Shown one piece after another: positions 1-9,000 of a stretch of 23,027 bases of DNA. Position 1 is the stretch's first letter. Each line of letters begins with the position of its first letter. Origin of the DNA: Nitrosomonadaceae bacterium (lineage in GTDB: Bacteria > Pseudomonadota > Gammaproteobacteria > Burkholderiales > Nitrosomonadaceae); assembly GCA_024644425.1 (NCBI GenBank), contig JAHELA010000007.1, forward strand, positions 1 through 23,027, written 5' to 3'. The notes under the pieces are model-generated. The model worked only from the letters and a program-made list of their open reading frames with translations, did no database searches and was not told the origin of the DNA. The position numbers and the translations under genes are program-made.

Positions 1-58
1 TGATCGCAATATCAACAGCATAGCTGGCCCTGTTATTCCAGTCTTTACCAAGCTATAA
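1..58 (+). CDS. C-terminal tail of an unidentified plus-strand gene (partial)
   Basis: An open frame runs from the window edge (first whole codon at base 2) to a TAA at 56-58. It encodes 18 residues ending in GPVIPVFTKL. The case for a real gene end is positional: a strong intrinsic terminator on the same strand begins 17 bases after the stop, and the next gene is convergent. The peptide is too short for me to recognise a family, so no function is assigned. This is the only plus-strand gene I can support in the window. Confidence 0.5.
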   Translation, partial: DRNINSIAGPVIPVFTKL

Positions 59-75
59 GGCAAGACAGGCATGAC

Positions 76-121
76 ACCGATCCGCCCCCGTCATATGACG
101 GGATGGTGGATCGGTTTTTTT
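76..121 (+). terminator. Strong intrinsic terminator of the upstream plus-strand gene
   Basis: Bases 76-83 (ACCGATCC) pair perfectly with 108-115 (GGATCGGT). Inside that arm a second perfect stem forms between 87-94 (CCCGTCAT) and 95-102 (ATGACGGG). The right arm runs straight into seven T residues at 115-121, as expected for a Rho-independent terminator acting on plus-strand transcription. On the minus strand the stem is not followed by a U-run, so it would stop read-through from the convergent ParA-side operon poorly, if at all. The nested double stem makes it stand out from the weaker hairpins elsewhere in the window. Confidence 0.85.
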
Positions 122-159
122 ATTAGTTGATGAAACCACACAATCTTAAATTTTGAAAT

Positions 160-786
160 TTATTCTCTAACCCACGCTGTAAGTGGTTGCCACTGCATTA
201 AATCACGTTCAGCTTGGTAGAACGGTAAATCGAAAATGCTTTTGCCATTAAAAGCAGAATTAACATACACCATAGTATCGCGCAAATAGGTAAGTATAGG
301 TAGATTATACTGTGATAAGAATTGCTCTAGTGTAGATGCTGCACGAGTACGTGGATCTACACGCATCCCAACTATCCCAATAAAAGCTTTATGTTTATTA
401 ATGGTCTTTTCTTCCATTAACCGATCTATGAAATCACGTGTAGCAACCATGTCAAATACTGATGGTTGAACTGGCACAATAATTTTGTGAGCAAGCTTTA
501 AAGCATGAGAAAGATTCTTCCCCTGAATTCCGGCTGGGGAATCTAATACAAGCCAATCATTTTTTTCCATTACTCTTTGGGACGTTTCGCTGCGCTCTAA
601 ACCTAACCTAGTAATAGCTGGTAGTTCGGAAGATCTCAAAGCAAGCCAGTTTAACGATGATTTCTGCTGATCTAGATCCCACATAACAACCCGCTGATTT
701 TCTTTAGCTAAATAACCAGCTAAATTTGTTGCTAACGTAGTTTTACCACTACCGCCCTTAGGATTAGCCACTAAGATTGCTCGCAT
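160..786 (-). CDS. Orphan ParA/MinD-family partition-like ATPase
   Basis: This is a 208-residue P-loop ATPase of the ParA family. The deviant Walker A motif KGGSGKTT is at residues 10-17, followed by the D-x-D-x-Q segment WDLDQQK and a Walker B-like WLVLDSP. ParA proteins are known to form ATP-dependent dimers that bind DNA or membrane and position cargo. No ParB gene or obvious parS cluster lies beside it, so it is an orphan and its cargo is unknown. The frame is open a further 12 codons upstream to 822, but I chose the ATG at 786 because a near-perfect Shine-Dalgarno (GGTGGAGGG) sits about 4 bases before it and the protein then starts directly at the beta-strand before the P-loop. It lies 92 bases after scpB on the same strand, suggesting co-expression with the condensin subunits. 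Family assignment is firm; function is inferred. Confidence 0.85.
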   Translation of the reverse strand: MRAILVANPKGGSGKTTLATNLAGYLAKENQRVVMWDLDQQKSSLNWLALRSSELPAITRLGLERSETSQRVMEKNDWLVLDSPAGIQGKNLSHALKLAHKIIVPVQPSVFDMVATRDFIDRLMEEKTINKHKAFIGIVGMRVDPRTRAASTLEQFLSQYNLPILTYLRDTMVYVNSAFNGKSIFDLPFYQAERDLMQWQPLTAWVRE

Positions 787-878
787 ATATACCCTCCACC
801 TAGTCTTTTTCATCTGAAACAAAATTAGCCAACACCTTTTTTACTATGTTAAAAAAATTACTTGTTCACTATATTATT

Positions 879-1556
879 TTAGCTTGTTTCTTCCTTCAAT
901 CCTTGCAATGGATGTAATGTTTCAGAAATACCTGAGACGGAAACTTGTTCTGTAATAGGTAACAATTCCATATTTTTTCCTTGTTCAAAAAGTAATCCAG
1001 GGTCTTCCAATGGGGGTAACTCATCTAGAGAACGTAAATTAAGATCATTAAGGAAACTCTTGGTCGTAGCATATAAAATTGGCCTACCTGGAGTATCACG
1101 ATGCCCGATAGCTTCTATCCAACCACGTGCTTCCAAAACTTTGAGTACTGGACTAGAAACTGACACGCCACGAATTTCCTCAATATCCCCCCGTGTTACC
1201 GGCTGCCGATATGAAATAATAGCAAGTGTTTCCAATACTGCACGTGAGTATCGCGGAGGCTTTTGTGGATTTAGTTTGTTAAGAAATTCCTGGATTTCTA
1301 ATTTGGCATGAAAACGCCACCCACTGGCAACACATACTAATTCTATACCTCCCTTTGTCCATTTCTCACGTAATTCCTCAAGAAATTTTCGCAAAATATC
1401 TGTACTTAGCTCATCATCGAATAGTCTCTTTAATTCCGATAGTGGCAGAGGATCCTGACTAGTAAGTAAAGCTGCTTCTAATACCCTCTTAACTTGATCA
1501 GGGTCAATAGGCTCAGAAGATTTAGACAGCATTGAGGAAGTCGATTGATTTGACAT
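879..1556 (-). CDS. scpB: ScpB, segregation and condensation protein B
   Basis: ScpB is the winged-helix dimer subunit (kite protein) that binds ScpA in the SMC-ScpAB condensin complex compacting and resolving the nucleoid. The protein is about 225 residues. An N-terminal winged helix (residues ~20-90, including PLPLSELKRLF) is followed by the most conserved ScpB block, LETLAIISYRQPVTR, then GVLEARGW-like and GRPILYATT segments of the second winged helix. The C-terminal ~45 residues look disordered. I prefer the ATG at 1556, with a weak GGA upstream, over the in-frame ATG at 1568. Either way the gene start overlaps the end of scpA by 35-47 bases, which implies translational coupling. In many proteobacteria scpB is followed by the pseudouridine synthase gene rluB; here a ParA-like gene follows. 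Confidence 0.95.
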   Translation of the reverse strand: MSNQSTSSMLSKSSEPIDPDQVKRVLEAALLTSQDPLPLSELKRLFDDELSTDILRKFLEELREKWTKGGIELVCVASGWRFHAKLEIQEFLNKLNPQKPPRYSRAVLETLAIISYRQPVTRGDIEEIRGVSVSSPVLKVLEARGWIEAIGHRDTPGRPILYATTKSFLNDLNLRSLDELPPLEDPGLLFEQGKNMELLPITEQVSVSGISETLHPLQGLKEETS

Positions 1557-2334
1557 AAATAATTCCAATGGATTGAGATTGTGTGATTTCTACTAGGCCT
1601 TCCCTAACAAGTTCCAACAACGCAAGAAAAATTACAACTACCTCAGCCACCCTTATAGAGGGGCCAAATAATTCGTAAAACTCTATAAATTCATGGCCTC
1701 GCAAATTACGCATAATTCGACTCATATGTTCTCGTACCGAGAGCTCAGCTCGAGTAACACGATGATGGCGATTTGCTTGGGCACGTGCAACTAGTGTAAG
1801 CCATGCGTTACGTAAATCATGTACATTAACTTCCGGCAATTGTTTAACTACTGTCTGCTCAATAAGAACCTGAACAAGTGTAAAATCTCGTTCAGCCTGA
1901 GGGATTTCATTTAGTCGTAGTGCAGCCAGCTTCATCTGTTCATATTCCAATAATCTACGTACTAGTTCTGCACGTGGATCACTTTCTTCCTCGTTCTCTC
2001 TAACAGTGGAACGCGGCAACAGCATTCGCGATTTAATTTCAATCAGAAGCGCAGTCATTAGTAAGTATTCCGCTGCTAACTCGAGTTGATTAGCCCGCAT
2101 GATCTCTATATAGGCCATATATTGCCGTGTGAGCTCGGCCATTGGAATATCCAAGACTTCTAAGTTGTGCTTACGAATAAGATAAAGAAGGAGATCCAGT
2201 GGCCCCTGAAAGTTCTCAAGAAAAACCTCCAGAGCATTTGGTGGGATAAACAAACCCTTTGGTAACTCCATCAGCGGTTCGCCGTGGATGTTTGCAATAG
2301 GATTAGTATCAGTAGAATTAGGAAATTGACTCAT
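1522..2334 (-). CDS. scpA: ScpA, segregation and condensation protein A (kleisin)
   Basis: ScpA is the kleisin that bridges the two SMC heads and carries the ScpB dimer. The 270-residue protein has the hallmark N-terminal block FQGPLDLLLYLIRKHNLEV (about residues 43-61), which contacts the SMC neck. It is followed by the helical MAELTRQYMAYI region, an acidic middle linker that would bind ScpB, and a C-terminal winged helix (IRVAEVVVIFLALLELVREG) for the SMC cap. The start at 2334 has no clear Shine-Dalgarno; an internal ATG at residue 22 (MELPKG) is a possible alternative, since the first ~20 residues are polar and not family-typical. It overlaps scpB downstream and sits 78 bases after trpS. 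No smc gene is in the window. Confidence 0.95.
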   Translation of the reverse strand: MSQFPNSTDTNPIANIHGEPLMELPKGLFIPPNALEVFLENFQGPLDLLLYLIRKHNLEVLDIPMAELTRQYMAYIEIMRANQLELAAEYLLMTALLIEIKSRMLLPRSTVRENEEESDPRAELVRRLLEYEQMKLAALRLNEIPQAERDFTLVQVLIEQTVVKQLPEVNVHDLRNAWLTLVARAQANRHHRVTRAELSVREHMSRIMRNLRGHEFIEFYELFGPSIRVAEVVVIFLALLELVREGLVEITQSQSIGIIYVKSIDFLNAV

Positions 2335-2412
2335 ACTGAAATAAAAACTACATTAACTAATCTCTATTATACAGTACCAGTCGATGGTTATTCTCTTCAT
2401 AAAGTACAAGAA

Positions 2413-3615
2413 TCAAGAATAATTTAAACCCATTACTTCTCTTACATCTCGCATAGTTTCCTGTGCTAACTTATCTGCTTTTTCGCAACCATCTGCTATG
2501 ATATTACGTACTAATGTAGGATCATCCTCGTACATTCTGGCACGCTCATGCATAGGCTGTTGCTCCGCTAACACTGAGTCAATTACTGGTTGTTTACATT
2601 CTAAGCAACCAATACTTGCGCTCTTACAGCCCTGCTGAACCCAATTTTTAAGCTTATCATCAGAATAAACTAAATGAAATTGCCATACTGGACACTTAGC
2701 TGGATCACCAGGATCGCCACGCCGTATACGTGCTGGATCAGTTTGCATGGTACGAATCTTATTTCTAACACTCTCGGGCCCTTCCCTCAAACTAATGGTG
2801 TTATTATAAGAATTGGACATTTTCTGGTTATCTAAACCTGGCATTCTTGATGCCTGAGCTAACATTGCTTCAGGCTCAGATAGGATCATTTTACCGCCTC
2901 CTTCAAGATAGCCAAATAACCTTTCCCGATCTCCCATACTCAAACTTTGTTGTTCATCGAGCAATGATTTCGCAGCATCTAATGCTTCATTATCCCCCTG
3001 CTCTTGATAACGATTTCGTAGTTCTCGGTAAACTTTAGATTTTTTAGAACCAAGCTTCTTTATTGCCAGCTCAGCTTTTTCCCTAAACCCAGCCTCTTTA
3101 CCATATATGTGGTTGAAACGACGGGAAATCTCACGTGTAAACTCTATATGTGCCGTTTGATCCTCGCCAACCGGCACACGGTTAGCACGATAAATAAGAA
3201 TATCTGCACTTTGCAATAGAGGATATCCTAGAAAACCGTAAGTACCTAAATCCTTATCTGTTAATCTTTCTTGCTGATCCTTGTAAGTTGGCACTCTCTC
3301 AAGCCAGCCCAATGGTGTGATCATAGAAAGAAGCACATGTAATTCGGCATGTGCAGGTACTCGTGACTGTATAAACAAAGTAGCTTGGGCTGGATCTACT
3401 CCGGCCGCCAGCCAATCTACCACCATGTCCCAAACATTCTGCTCAATAATTTCAGGTGCATCATAGTGAGTGGTAAGAGCATGCCAATCAGCAACAAAAA
3501 ATAGGCATTCGAATTCTTGCTGTAATTCCACCCAGTTCTTCAGTACACCATGGTAATGCCCTAAATGTAAACTACCCGTGGGACGCATCCCAGATAACAC
3601 TCGATCTGTAAACAT
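2413..3615 (-). CDS. trpS: Tryptophanyl-tRNA synthetase (long form)
   Basis: This class I aminoacyl-tRNA synthetase charges tRNA-Trp with tryptophan in the cytoplasm. The HIGH-type signature is HLGH at residues 17-20, after SGMRPTGSL. The second signature is K265-M-S-N-S, in the context GLDNQKMSNSYNN, so the fourth position of the canonical KMSKS is Asn. At 400 residues it is about 65 longer than the E. coli enzyme. The extra length lies mainly in a charged helical insertion (about residues 170-250, beginning REKAELAIKKLGSKKSKVY) between the Rossmann core and the KMSNS loop, which I recall as typical of betaproteobacterial TrpS. AAGGAT is present a few bases before the ATG. It lies 39 bases after the site-2 protease gene, so it is probably transcribed with it. 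Confidence 0.95.
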   Translation of the reverse strand: MFTDRVLSGMRPTGSLHLGHYHGVLKNWVELQQEFECLFFVADWHALTTHYDAPEIIEQNVWDMVVDWLAAGVDPAQATLFIQSRVPAHAELHVLLSMITPLGWLERVPTYKDQQERLTDKDLGTYGFLGYPLLQSADILIYRANRVPVGEDQTAHIEFTREISRRFNHIYGKEAGFREKAELAIKKLGSKKSKVYRELRNRYQEQGDNEALDAAKSLLDEQQSLSMGDRERLFGYLEGGGKMILSEPEAMLAQASRMPGLDNQKMSNSYNNTISLREGPESVRNKIRTMQTDPARIRRGDPGDPAKCPVWQFHLVYSDDKLKNWVQQGCKSASIGCLECKQPVIDSVLAEQQPMHERARMYEDDPTLVRNIIADGCEKADKLAQETMRDVREVMGLNYS

Positions 3616-3654
3616 CTTACTCTATCCTTGATTATTCAGTGGCTAAATATCTTA

Positions 3655-4323
3655 TCAAATTAGTCCAACAAACCATGCAACTATACTTATGGTAATCATT
3701 ATAAAAGGTCCTATGACTTTAACCAGGACACCGGTAAACAACAAGATCAGTAGAATAATAAATCCATAAGGTTCAATTTGAGAATAACGATGCGCTATGC
3801 GATGAGGTAACAGACTTACTGCTATGCGACCCCCATCCAAAGGCGGCAATGGTAGTAAATTAAGAACCAATAGTATTGCGTTTATAAAAATACCAGCTTT
3901 ACCCATTAATATCATTGGCTCAGCCAAATTGCTTTCCGGTATGGCTAGGCCAAGCTTAATAACTAGAGCCCAGAGGAACGCCATCAAAAGGTTAGCGCCC
4001 GGTCCTGCAGCAGCTACCCAGAGCATGTCACGTTTTGGATGGCGAAGGTTACCAAAGTTAACTGGTACTGGTTTTGCCCAACCAAATAAATATGGTGAAC
4101 TAACTGCCAGAAGCAGCAATGGTACAATAACTGTACCGATTGGATCGATATGTCGTAGGGGGTTCAGGGTAACACGTCCCTGAGCATAGGCGGTAAGGTC
4201 GCCGAATTGCTTCGCTACGTAACCATGAGCCGCCTCGTGCAAAGTAATGGCAAGTATCACTGGAAGTGCATAAATAGCAATGCCCTGAATAATCCTATCA
4301 ATGTCCTGAATAATGCTATCCAT
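3655..4323 (-). CDS. M50-family site-2 protease homologue (integral membrane metalloprotease)
   Basis: The 222-residue polytopic membrane protein carries the zinc-binding HExxH motif as H29-EAA-H33 in the first membrane segment. The second metal-ligand motif appears as LPPLDGGR, with D163 as the expected third ligand, in a later segment. Hydrophobic stretches at about 15-35, 60-78, 100-125, 135-160 and 185-220 suggest 5-6 membrane passes. No PDZ domain is present, so it is the minimal YwhC/Rip-like type rather than RseP. Family members cut transmembrane helices of regulators or clear peptides within the bilayer; the substrate here is unknown and no anti-sigma factor gene is nearby. Its ATG overlaps the end of yciO by 8 bases, indicating translational coupling. 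Confidence 0.9.
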   Translation of the reverse strand: MDSIIQDIDRIIQGIAIYALPVILAITLHEAAHGYVAKQFGDLTAYAQGRVTLNPLRHIDPIGTVIVPLLLLAVSSPYLFGWAKPVPVNFGNLRHPKRDMLWVAAAGPGANLLMAFLWALVIKLGLAIPESNLAEPMILMGKAGIFINAILLVLNLLPLPPLDGGRIAVSLLPHRIAHRYSQIEPYGFIILLILLFTGVLVKVIGPFIMITISIVAWFVGLI

Positions 4324-4948
4324 TAACTATACCAAATGGATCTAGACTACCCCTACCGTTACGTATTAACTCTGGTTTATCGCCAGTTAAATCAATCACA
4401 GTTGTCATATCTAAACCACAGGAACCACCATCTAGTATCAATTCCACTTGGTGCTCAAGACGATCACGGATTTCTTCTGGATCATTCAGGGGAAATTCGT
4501 CTCCAGGTAGAATCAAGGTAGAATTTAATAATGGCTCATCCAATTCCTCTAGTAATGCCTGAACCATGGGATGATCAGGAATCCTGAGACCAATTGTACT
4601 GCGCTTAGGATGTTGCAAACGACGAGGAACTTCACTCGTAGCCTCAAGTATAAATGTATAACTGCCTGGTGTACTAGTTTTAAGTAGTCTATACTGACTA
4701 TTGTTAAGCTTAGCGTAGTGCGATATTTCGGCTAGATCACGACACACTAGGGAAAAGTGATGCTGCTCATCTATATGTCTAATAGCGCGAATACGAGTCA
4801 TGGCGCTTTTATCTCCTAGTTGACATCCAAATGCATAACAAGAATCGGTTGGATATACAATCACTCCTCCAGCGCGCACAATTGCCACTGCTTGGCGAAT
4901 CAAGCGTGACTGTGGATTGTTTGGATGAATAGAAAAAAATTGTGCCAC
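4316..4948 (-). CDS. yciO: YciO, Sua5/YrdC-fold protein (threonylcarbamoyl-AMP synthase paralogue)
   Basis: The 210-residue single-domain YrdC-fold protein starts GTG-GCA-CAA (MAQFFSIHPNNPQ). It closely resembles E. coli YciO as I remember it (MSQFF.IHP.NPQ.RLI.QAV.IVR.GGVIVYPTDS), including PGSYTFIL and KRSTIGLRIPDHP. The fold binds L-threonine/bicarbonate/ATP in TsaC, which makes threonylcarbamoyl-AMP for t6A37 tRNA modification. At the position where TsaC usually carries an S-x-(S/A)-N signature, this protein has LLNSTLILPG, as YciO does. It is therefore better called YciO than TsaC, and its physiological role is less certain. No good Shine-Dalgarno precedes the GTG. It follows the RNase AM-type gene by 59 bases, matching the yciV-yciO pairing known in E. 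coli. Confidence 0.9.
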   Translation of the reverse strand: MAQFFSIHPNNPQSRLIRQAVAIVRAGGVIVYPTDSCYAFGCQLGDKSAMTRIRAIRHIDEQHHFSLVCRDLAEISHYAKLNNSQYRLLKTSTPGSYTFILEATSEVPRRLQHPKRSTIGLRIPDHPMVQALLEELDEPLLNSTLILPGDEFPLNDPEEIRDRLEHQVELILDGGSCGLDMTTVIDLTGDKPELIRNGRGSLDPFGIVNG

Positions 4949-5007
4949 GTTAAAATTAATTTATAGTTTCAATGTTAAATCATTATAGTGAAACACATCG
5001 TGCCTCA

Positions 5008-5850
5008 CTACGTTACCTTATTCCAATCATGCCATACAGGCTTACATCCAACAGGTAATTCTGGCATCTGTCCTAGATCAAAGTAGCTCTCTCCTGGCCC
5101 ATGAAAATCTGATCCACGAGAAGCAAGTAAGCCTAGTCGCTGTGCATGGTGTGCGAACATCAGGGACTGTTCAGGAGTATGGCTAGCAGTAATAACTTCT
5201 ATAGCTGAGCCACCAAGCGTACGAAACTCAAATAACAATTCATCTAGTATATCCTTGCCAAGTTTATACCGTGCTGGATGAGCGATTACAGCCCTACCGC
5301 CGCTACCGCATATCCATTCTATTGCTTCGCTTAACGAAGCCCATTGATGTGACACATATCCAGGCTTGCCTTTGACTAGATACTTCTTGAATACGGATTT
5401 CACATCCTTAGCATATCCACGCTCAACCAGAAAACGAGCAAAATGAGTACGTCCTATTAGCCCCTTTCCTCCTGAATAAGAAGAAGCCCCTTCTAGACTA
5501 CCGTGAATATTGAATTTATCTAGTTGTGCGGCAATACTACGCGCGCGCAATACCCTCCCACTACGAATATCCTTTAAGCCTTGTAATAATTGTGGATATT
5601 CTGGATTTATATTGAGACCCACAATGTGCAGTGTTTTACGTCGCCAACTAACAGATATTTCCACGCCATTGATAAAAGTAATGTTCTTTTCAACAGCAGC
5701 TAACCGAGCCTCACTCAAGCCACTTACATCATCATGATCAGTAAGTGCTAGCGCACTTACTCCACGTGTAGCGGCGCGCTCTACCAACTCTGTAGGTGTT
5801 AACAAGCCATCAGAAACAGTTGAATGGCAATGCAGATCTATGTTTAGCAT
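5008..5850 (-). CDS. rnm: PHP-domain exonuclease / 3',5'-nucleotide phosphatase (RNase AM, YciV family)
   Basis: The 280-residue PHP-fold metallophosphoesterase has metal-ligand motifs in order: H7-C-H9 in DLHCHSTVSDG; LTDHDDVSG at ~36-44; NGVEIS; the KTLHIVGLNI strand; VIAHPARY; and RGSDFHGP near the C-terminus. This arrangement matches E. coli YciV/RNase AM, a 5'-3' exonuclease that matures rRNA 5' ends and degrades short RNAs, with related activity on 3',5'-bisphosphonucleotides. The C-terminal PVWHDWNKV is also family-like. It is the first gene of the run down to the ParA-like gene; 194 non-coding bases separate it from the repair gene upstream, so its promoter probably lies there. The start is ATG at 5850 with only weak ribosome-binding potential. 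The symbol is by analogy to E. coli. Confidence 0.88.
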   Translation of the reverse strand: MLNIDLHCHSTVSDGLLTPTELVERAATRGVSALALTDHDDVSGLSEARLAAVEKNITFINGVEISVSWRRKTLHIVGLNINPEYPQLLQGLKDIRSGRVLRARSIAAQLDKFNIHGSLEGASSYSGGKGLIGRTHFARFLVERGYAKDVKSVFKKYLVKGKPGYVSHQWASLSEAIEWICGSGGRAVIAHPARYKLGKDILDELLFEFRTLGGSAIEVITASHTPEQSLMFAHHAQRLGLLASRGSDFHGPGESYFDLGQMPELPVGCKPVWHDWNKVT

Positions 5851-6044
5851 GCAGCTAATTATTTTTACCAGAAATGATGTCCATCATAACACAAGGCCGA
5901 AATAGAAAATTCATTGTATTCAAATGAAATAAGTGGAAAATACAATAATAAATAAACACTTACTTACAAAACCAGCATACGATTAATATATACCAAACTA
6001 GGTTTAATACCTAGAGTCCCAGTTATACTGAAATAGTTTCTTAT

Positions 6045-9000
6045 TTACTCACCATTTACCCACTCTCGCCATCCATTAAGTAACGGAAAATATAATCCCA
6101 GTTTAATTGGTTTGTCATCAGTCTCACGCATTAATTTAGCATAGCGATTGAGCTGGGCACGGTAACGCTCTTGTTCACGATCAAGAAAAAACTCAACGTC
6201 CGTACCTTCATGACTACTGGTCTTGTAATCTACGATCCAGCGATAACCGTCTATACCATAGAAAGTACGATCGATTACAAGACTTATAATCTCCTCGTCG
6301 CTTGTTGTTGTCATATGTAGCTCATTCTGGGCATTTTTCTGTTGGCCAAGTAACCATTGGCCGCGTTTATCATTTATTGTATTGATAAGTGCCGTTGTTA
6401 TGCGGGTAACCGCAAGTTCCATATCATTGTCACTACCACTCATTCCACATACAATTAGATTCTTTTTAAAAGTACTGCGTAACCTTTCAATCCGAACCGC
6501 GTCCCACCCTTTTATCTCATCTTCGGCAATATTCTGTAACCACCGATGTACAACGCTCCCAATATGACGTGCTGTCTCTCCGGCCCATGAAAATTCAATT
6601 TCTTGCGGACACAAACTATGCTTTGGTGGCCTCCACTTTACACTTGGAGGCGCAGTAGGGAATACCCAACCAGTAGCAAGGCGACGTAGTACTTGATCAA
6701 TTGAGTGTTCCCCTTCTCCCTTAATTTTTTTTCTAATATTCGGAAATTTTTCCTGTGAAGCGGCTTCGACAAAAATTGGTTGGATCGCCGGCCATAGTTT
6801 GCTCAACAGTGATTTTTCTAAAGGCGGCTTTAATTCGACCGAGCCATTAATGCCAGAAGTAAGAACTGTGCTACCCAACAGGTGTAAAAAATTTTTTGTA
6901 CGTGTTACTGCAACATAGAGAAGACGCTCGTCTTCAAAATATTCTTTCGCGCGATCAAGTTTCTCCAACCAGGAGTAAATGAGATCACTGGTTGCGCCAG
7001 TTTTCAGAATTGGCGCAAGTAACAAATCAGCACGCGCACTCTTTCTTTCATCGGATATATATGGTCGCTCCATCCACCTGAACAGCTTTTTTTCGTTACT
7101 ACGCGGAGGACGGCCTAGGCCAGGTACGATCACGCAATCAAACTCAAGTCCTTTGGATTTGTGGATTGTCATAATTTGCAGTGTGTTGTCAGCCTCTAGG
7201 TCGGGCAACGCATAGAGCTTGGTAAGCCCTCTTTCGAATACCTCAAGATCAGGAAGGCCGCCTGCCTTCTCATGTCCCTCAAGATAATCGAAATAAATCT
7301 CTGCATCTTCGAGATCAGTAGTATCTTTAACGCAAGCTGGGCCTCCGAGCGCTAGCCACGCTGCTTCAACAGTTGCACGCAGAGATTTCCGATTACGGTT
7401 ATCAATACAGCAACCTAACACTTTTCGTATGCGCAGCAATCGCGCAACGCCATCAGAAGAGACTGCCGATATGCGCACTTCATCATTGAGCAATTCCCAC
7501 ACTGTTTGACGACTTTCTCGTAAACTATTCTCTATACCTACAGTGTCAGAGACAAGGGTAGTGTGTGTTGAGGAAAGCGCATAGAGATCGGTAAGTGTGA
7601 GACCGCACCATGGTGCACGCAGCACTGCAAGCCACGCTAATCTGTCTGCAAGATGTGTTAATGCTCGTGTTAGTGCCAGTAAATCCTGCACCACTGGTCG
7701 GTAACCTAGTAGGTCAATACCAATTGCACTAAAACGTAGTCCGGCGATTCTTAACTGCGGTATGATTTCACATAAATGAGTGCGGTTACGCACTAGGATA
7801 GCAATGATGGCAGAGGGATCATTGCGCCGTGCCTGCATGACAATCTCAACCACTTTTTTAGCTTCTGATATATGATCTCCATTAAAAAGCGGGTGCACGC
7901 TGACCGCCTCTCCATCTAGCGCCTTTTGTGTTGCAACTGATGCTGTGTAGGATACCGCACCGACAGAAATATCTTCTTCTTCCCTTTTTGGCATTATCTG
8001 CGGAAATGTTTCATTGATCCAATTGACAATACTCCGCTGTGATCGGAAATTAGCATGTAGAACGATTGATTCCAATGCAACGCTGCCAATACCTTCAGTA
8101 CGGGCACGTAAAAACAATCCCACCTCGGCTTCACGGAAACGATAAATTGATTGCATCGGATCGCCAACCGCAAACAAACTGCGCCCATCACCCGGCTCCC
8201 ATCCGGCTGTAAGCTTAGCAATCAGCTCATACTGACTGATCGATGTATCCTGAAACTCATCGATCAGCAAGTGCTGTATGCGGTAATCGAGAGCAAGCGC
8301 AAGATCAGTTGGCGCTTCGGACTTCCCTAGTGAAAACAACGCACCCTGAGCGACTTCGGTAAAGTCCACTTTGCCCCGCTCTTGAAACACAAGCTTGAGC
8401 TGTGCTACAGCATGTGGCAACAAACGGGTGATTGAACCAAGCACTTCCCATTGAATGTCGGTGTAAGTAGGCGGTGGAAGATCGCGTAGCTCATGTAACC
8501 ATTGGCGTAAGGTGTCGTTTTCCTTGAGCTTGTCAATCAATGTAAGCGCACGGTCTTTCCATAGTTTTGCTTGTTCTTTCTCATCTCTGGTAATGCCTGG
8601 AGGAAAACCATTGCTAATGGTAAACATTGCTCGCCACCCACCATCCTTTGTTGTAAGCAACTCAGCTATGCCACGCCAGAAAGGGACATCATGTTCCTCG
8701 CTGCCAGGTAATGCGCTAAGTTTCTCACAAATAGCGAGCGGTGAATTCCTGCTACTTTCTTTAAGATTAGTGGCAGCGTATTGCACAAGCTTGATCATTT
8801 CATTTTGCATAGACTTGGGATAGATTTTGAGTACGCGCTTAAGTGCTTCATGCCGCAAATTTCGTAGTGCCGACTCCAGCCCATCGCGATCCTTTCCTTT
8901 ATGAATATGACGAGACCAGTGATCACGCTGCTCCAGTATTTTGGAGAGTAGTTTTTCGAAGCGAGTCACATCGTTGTCAAGATGATTTAGTAACCGCTCA

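Noticed and set aside
5998..6014. Inverted repeat CTAGGT-ttaat-ACCTAG after the helicase-nuclease gene
   Set aside because: It has only a six-base stem and three Ts afterwards on the minus strand. Too weak to call a terminator.
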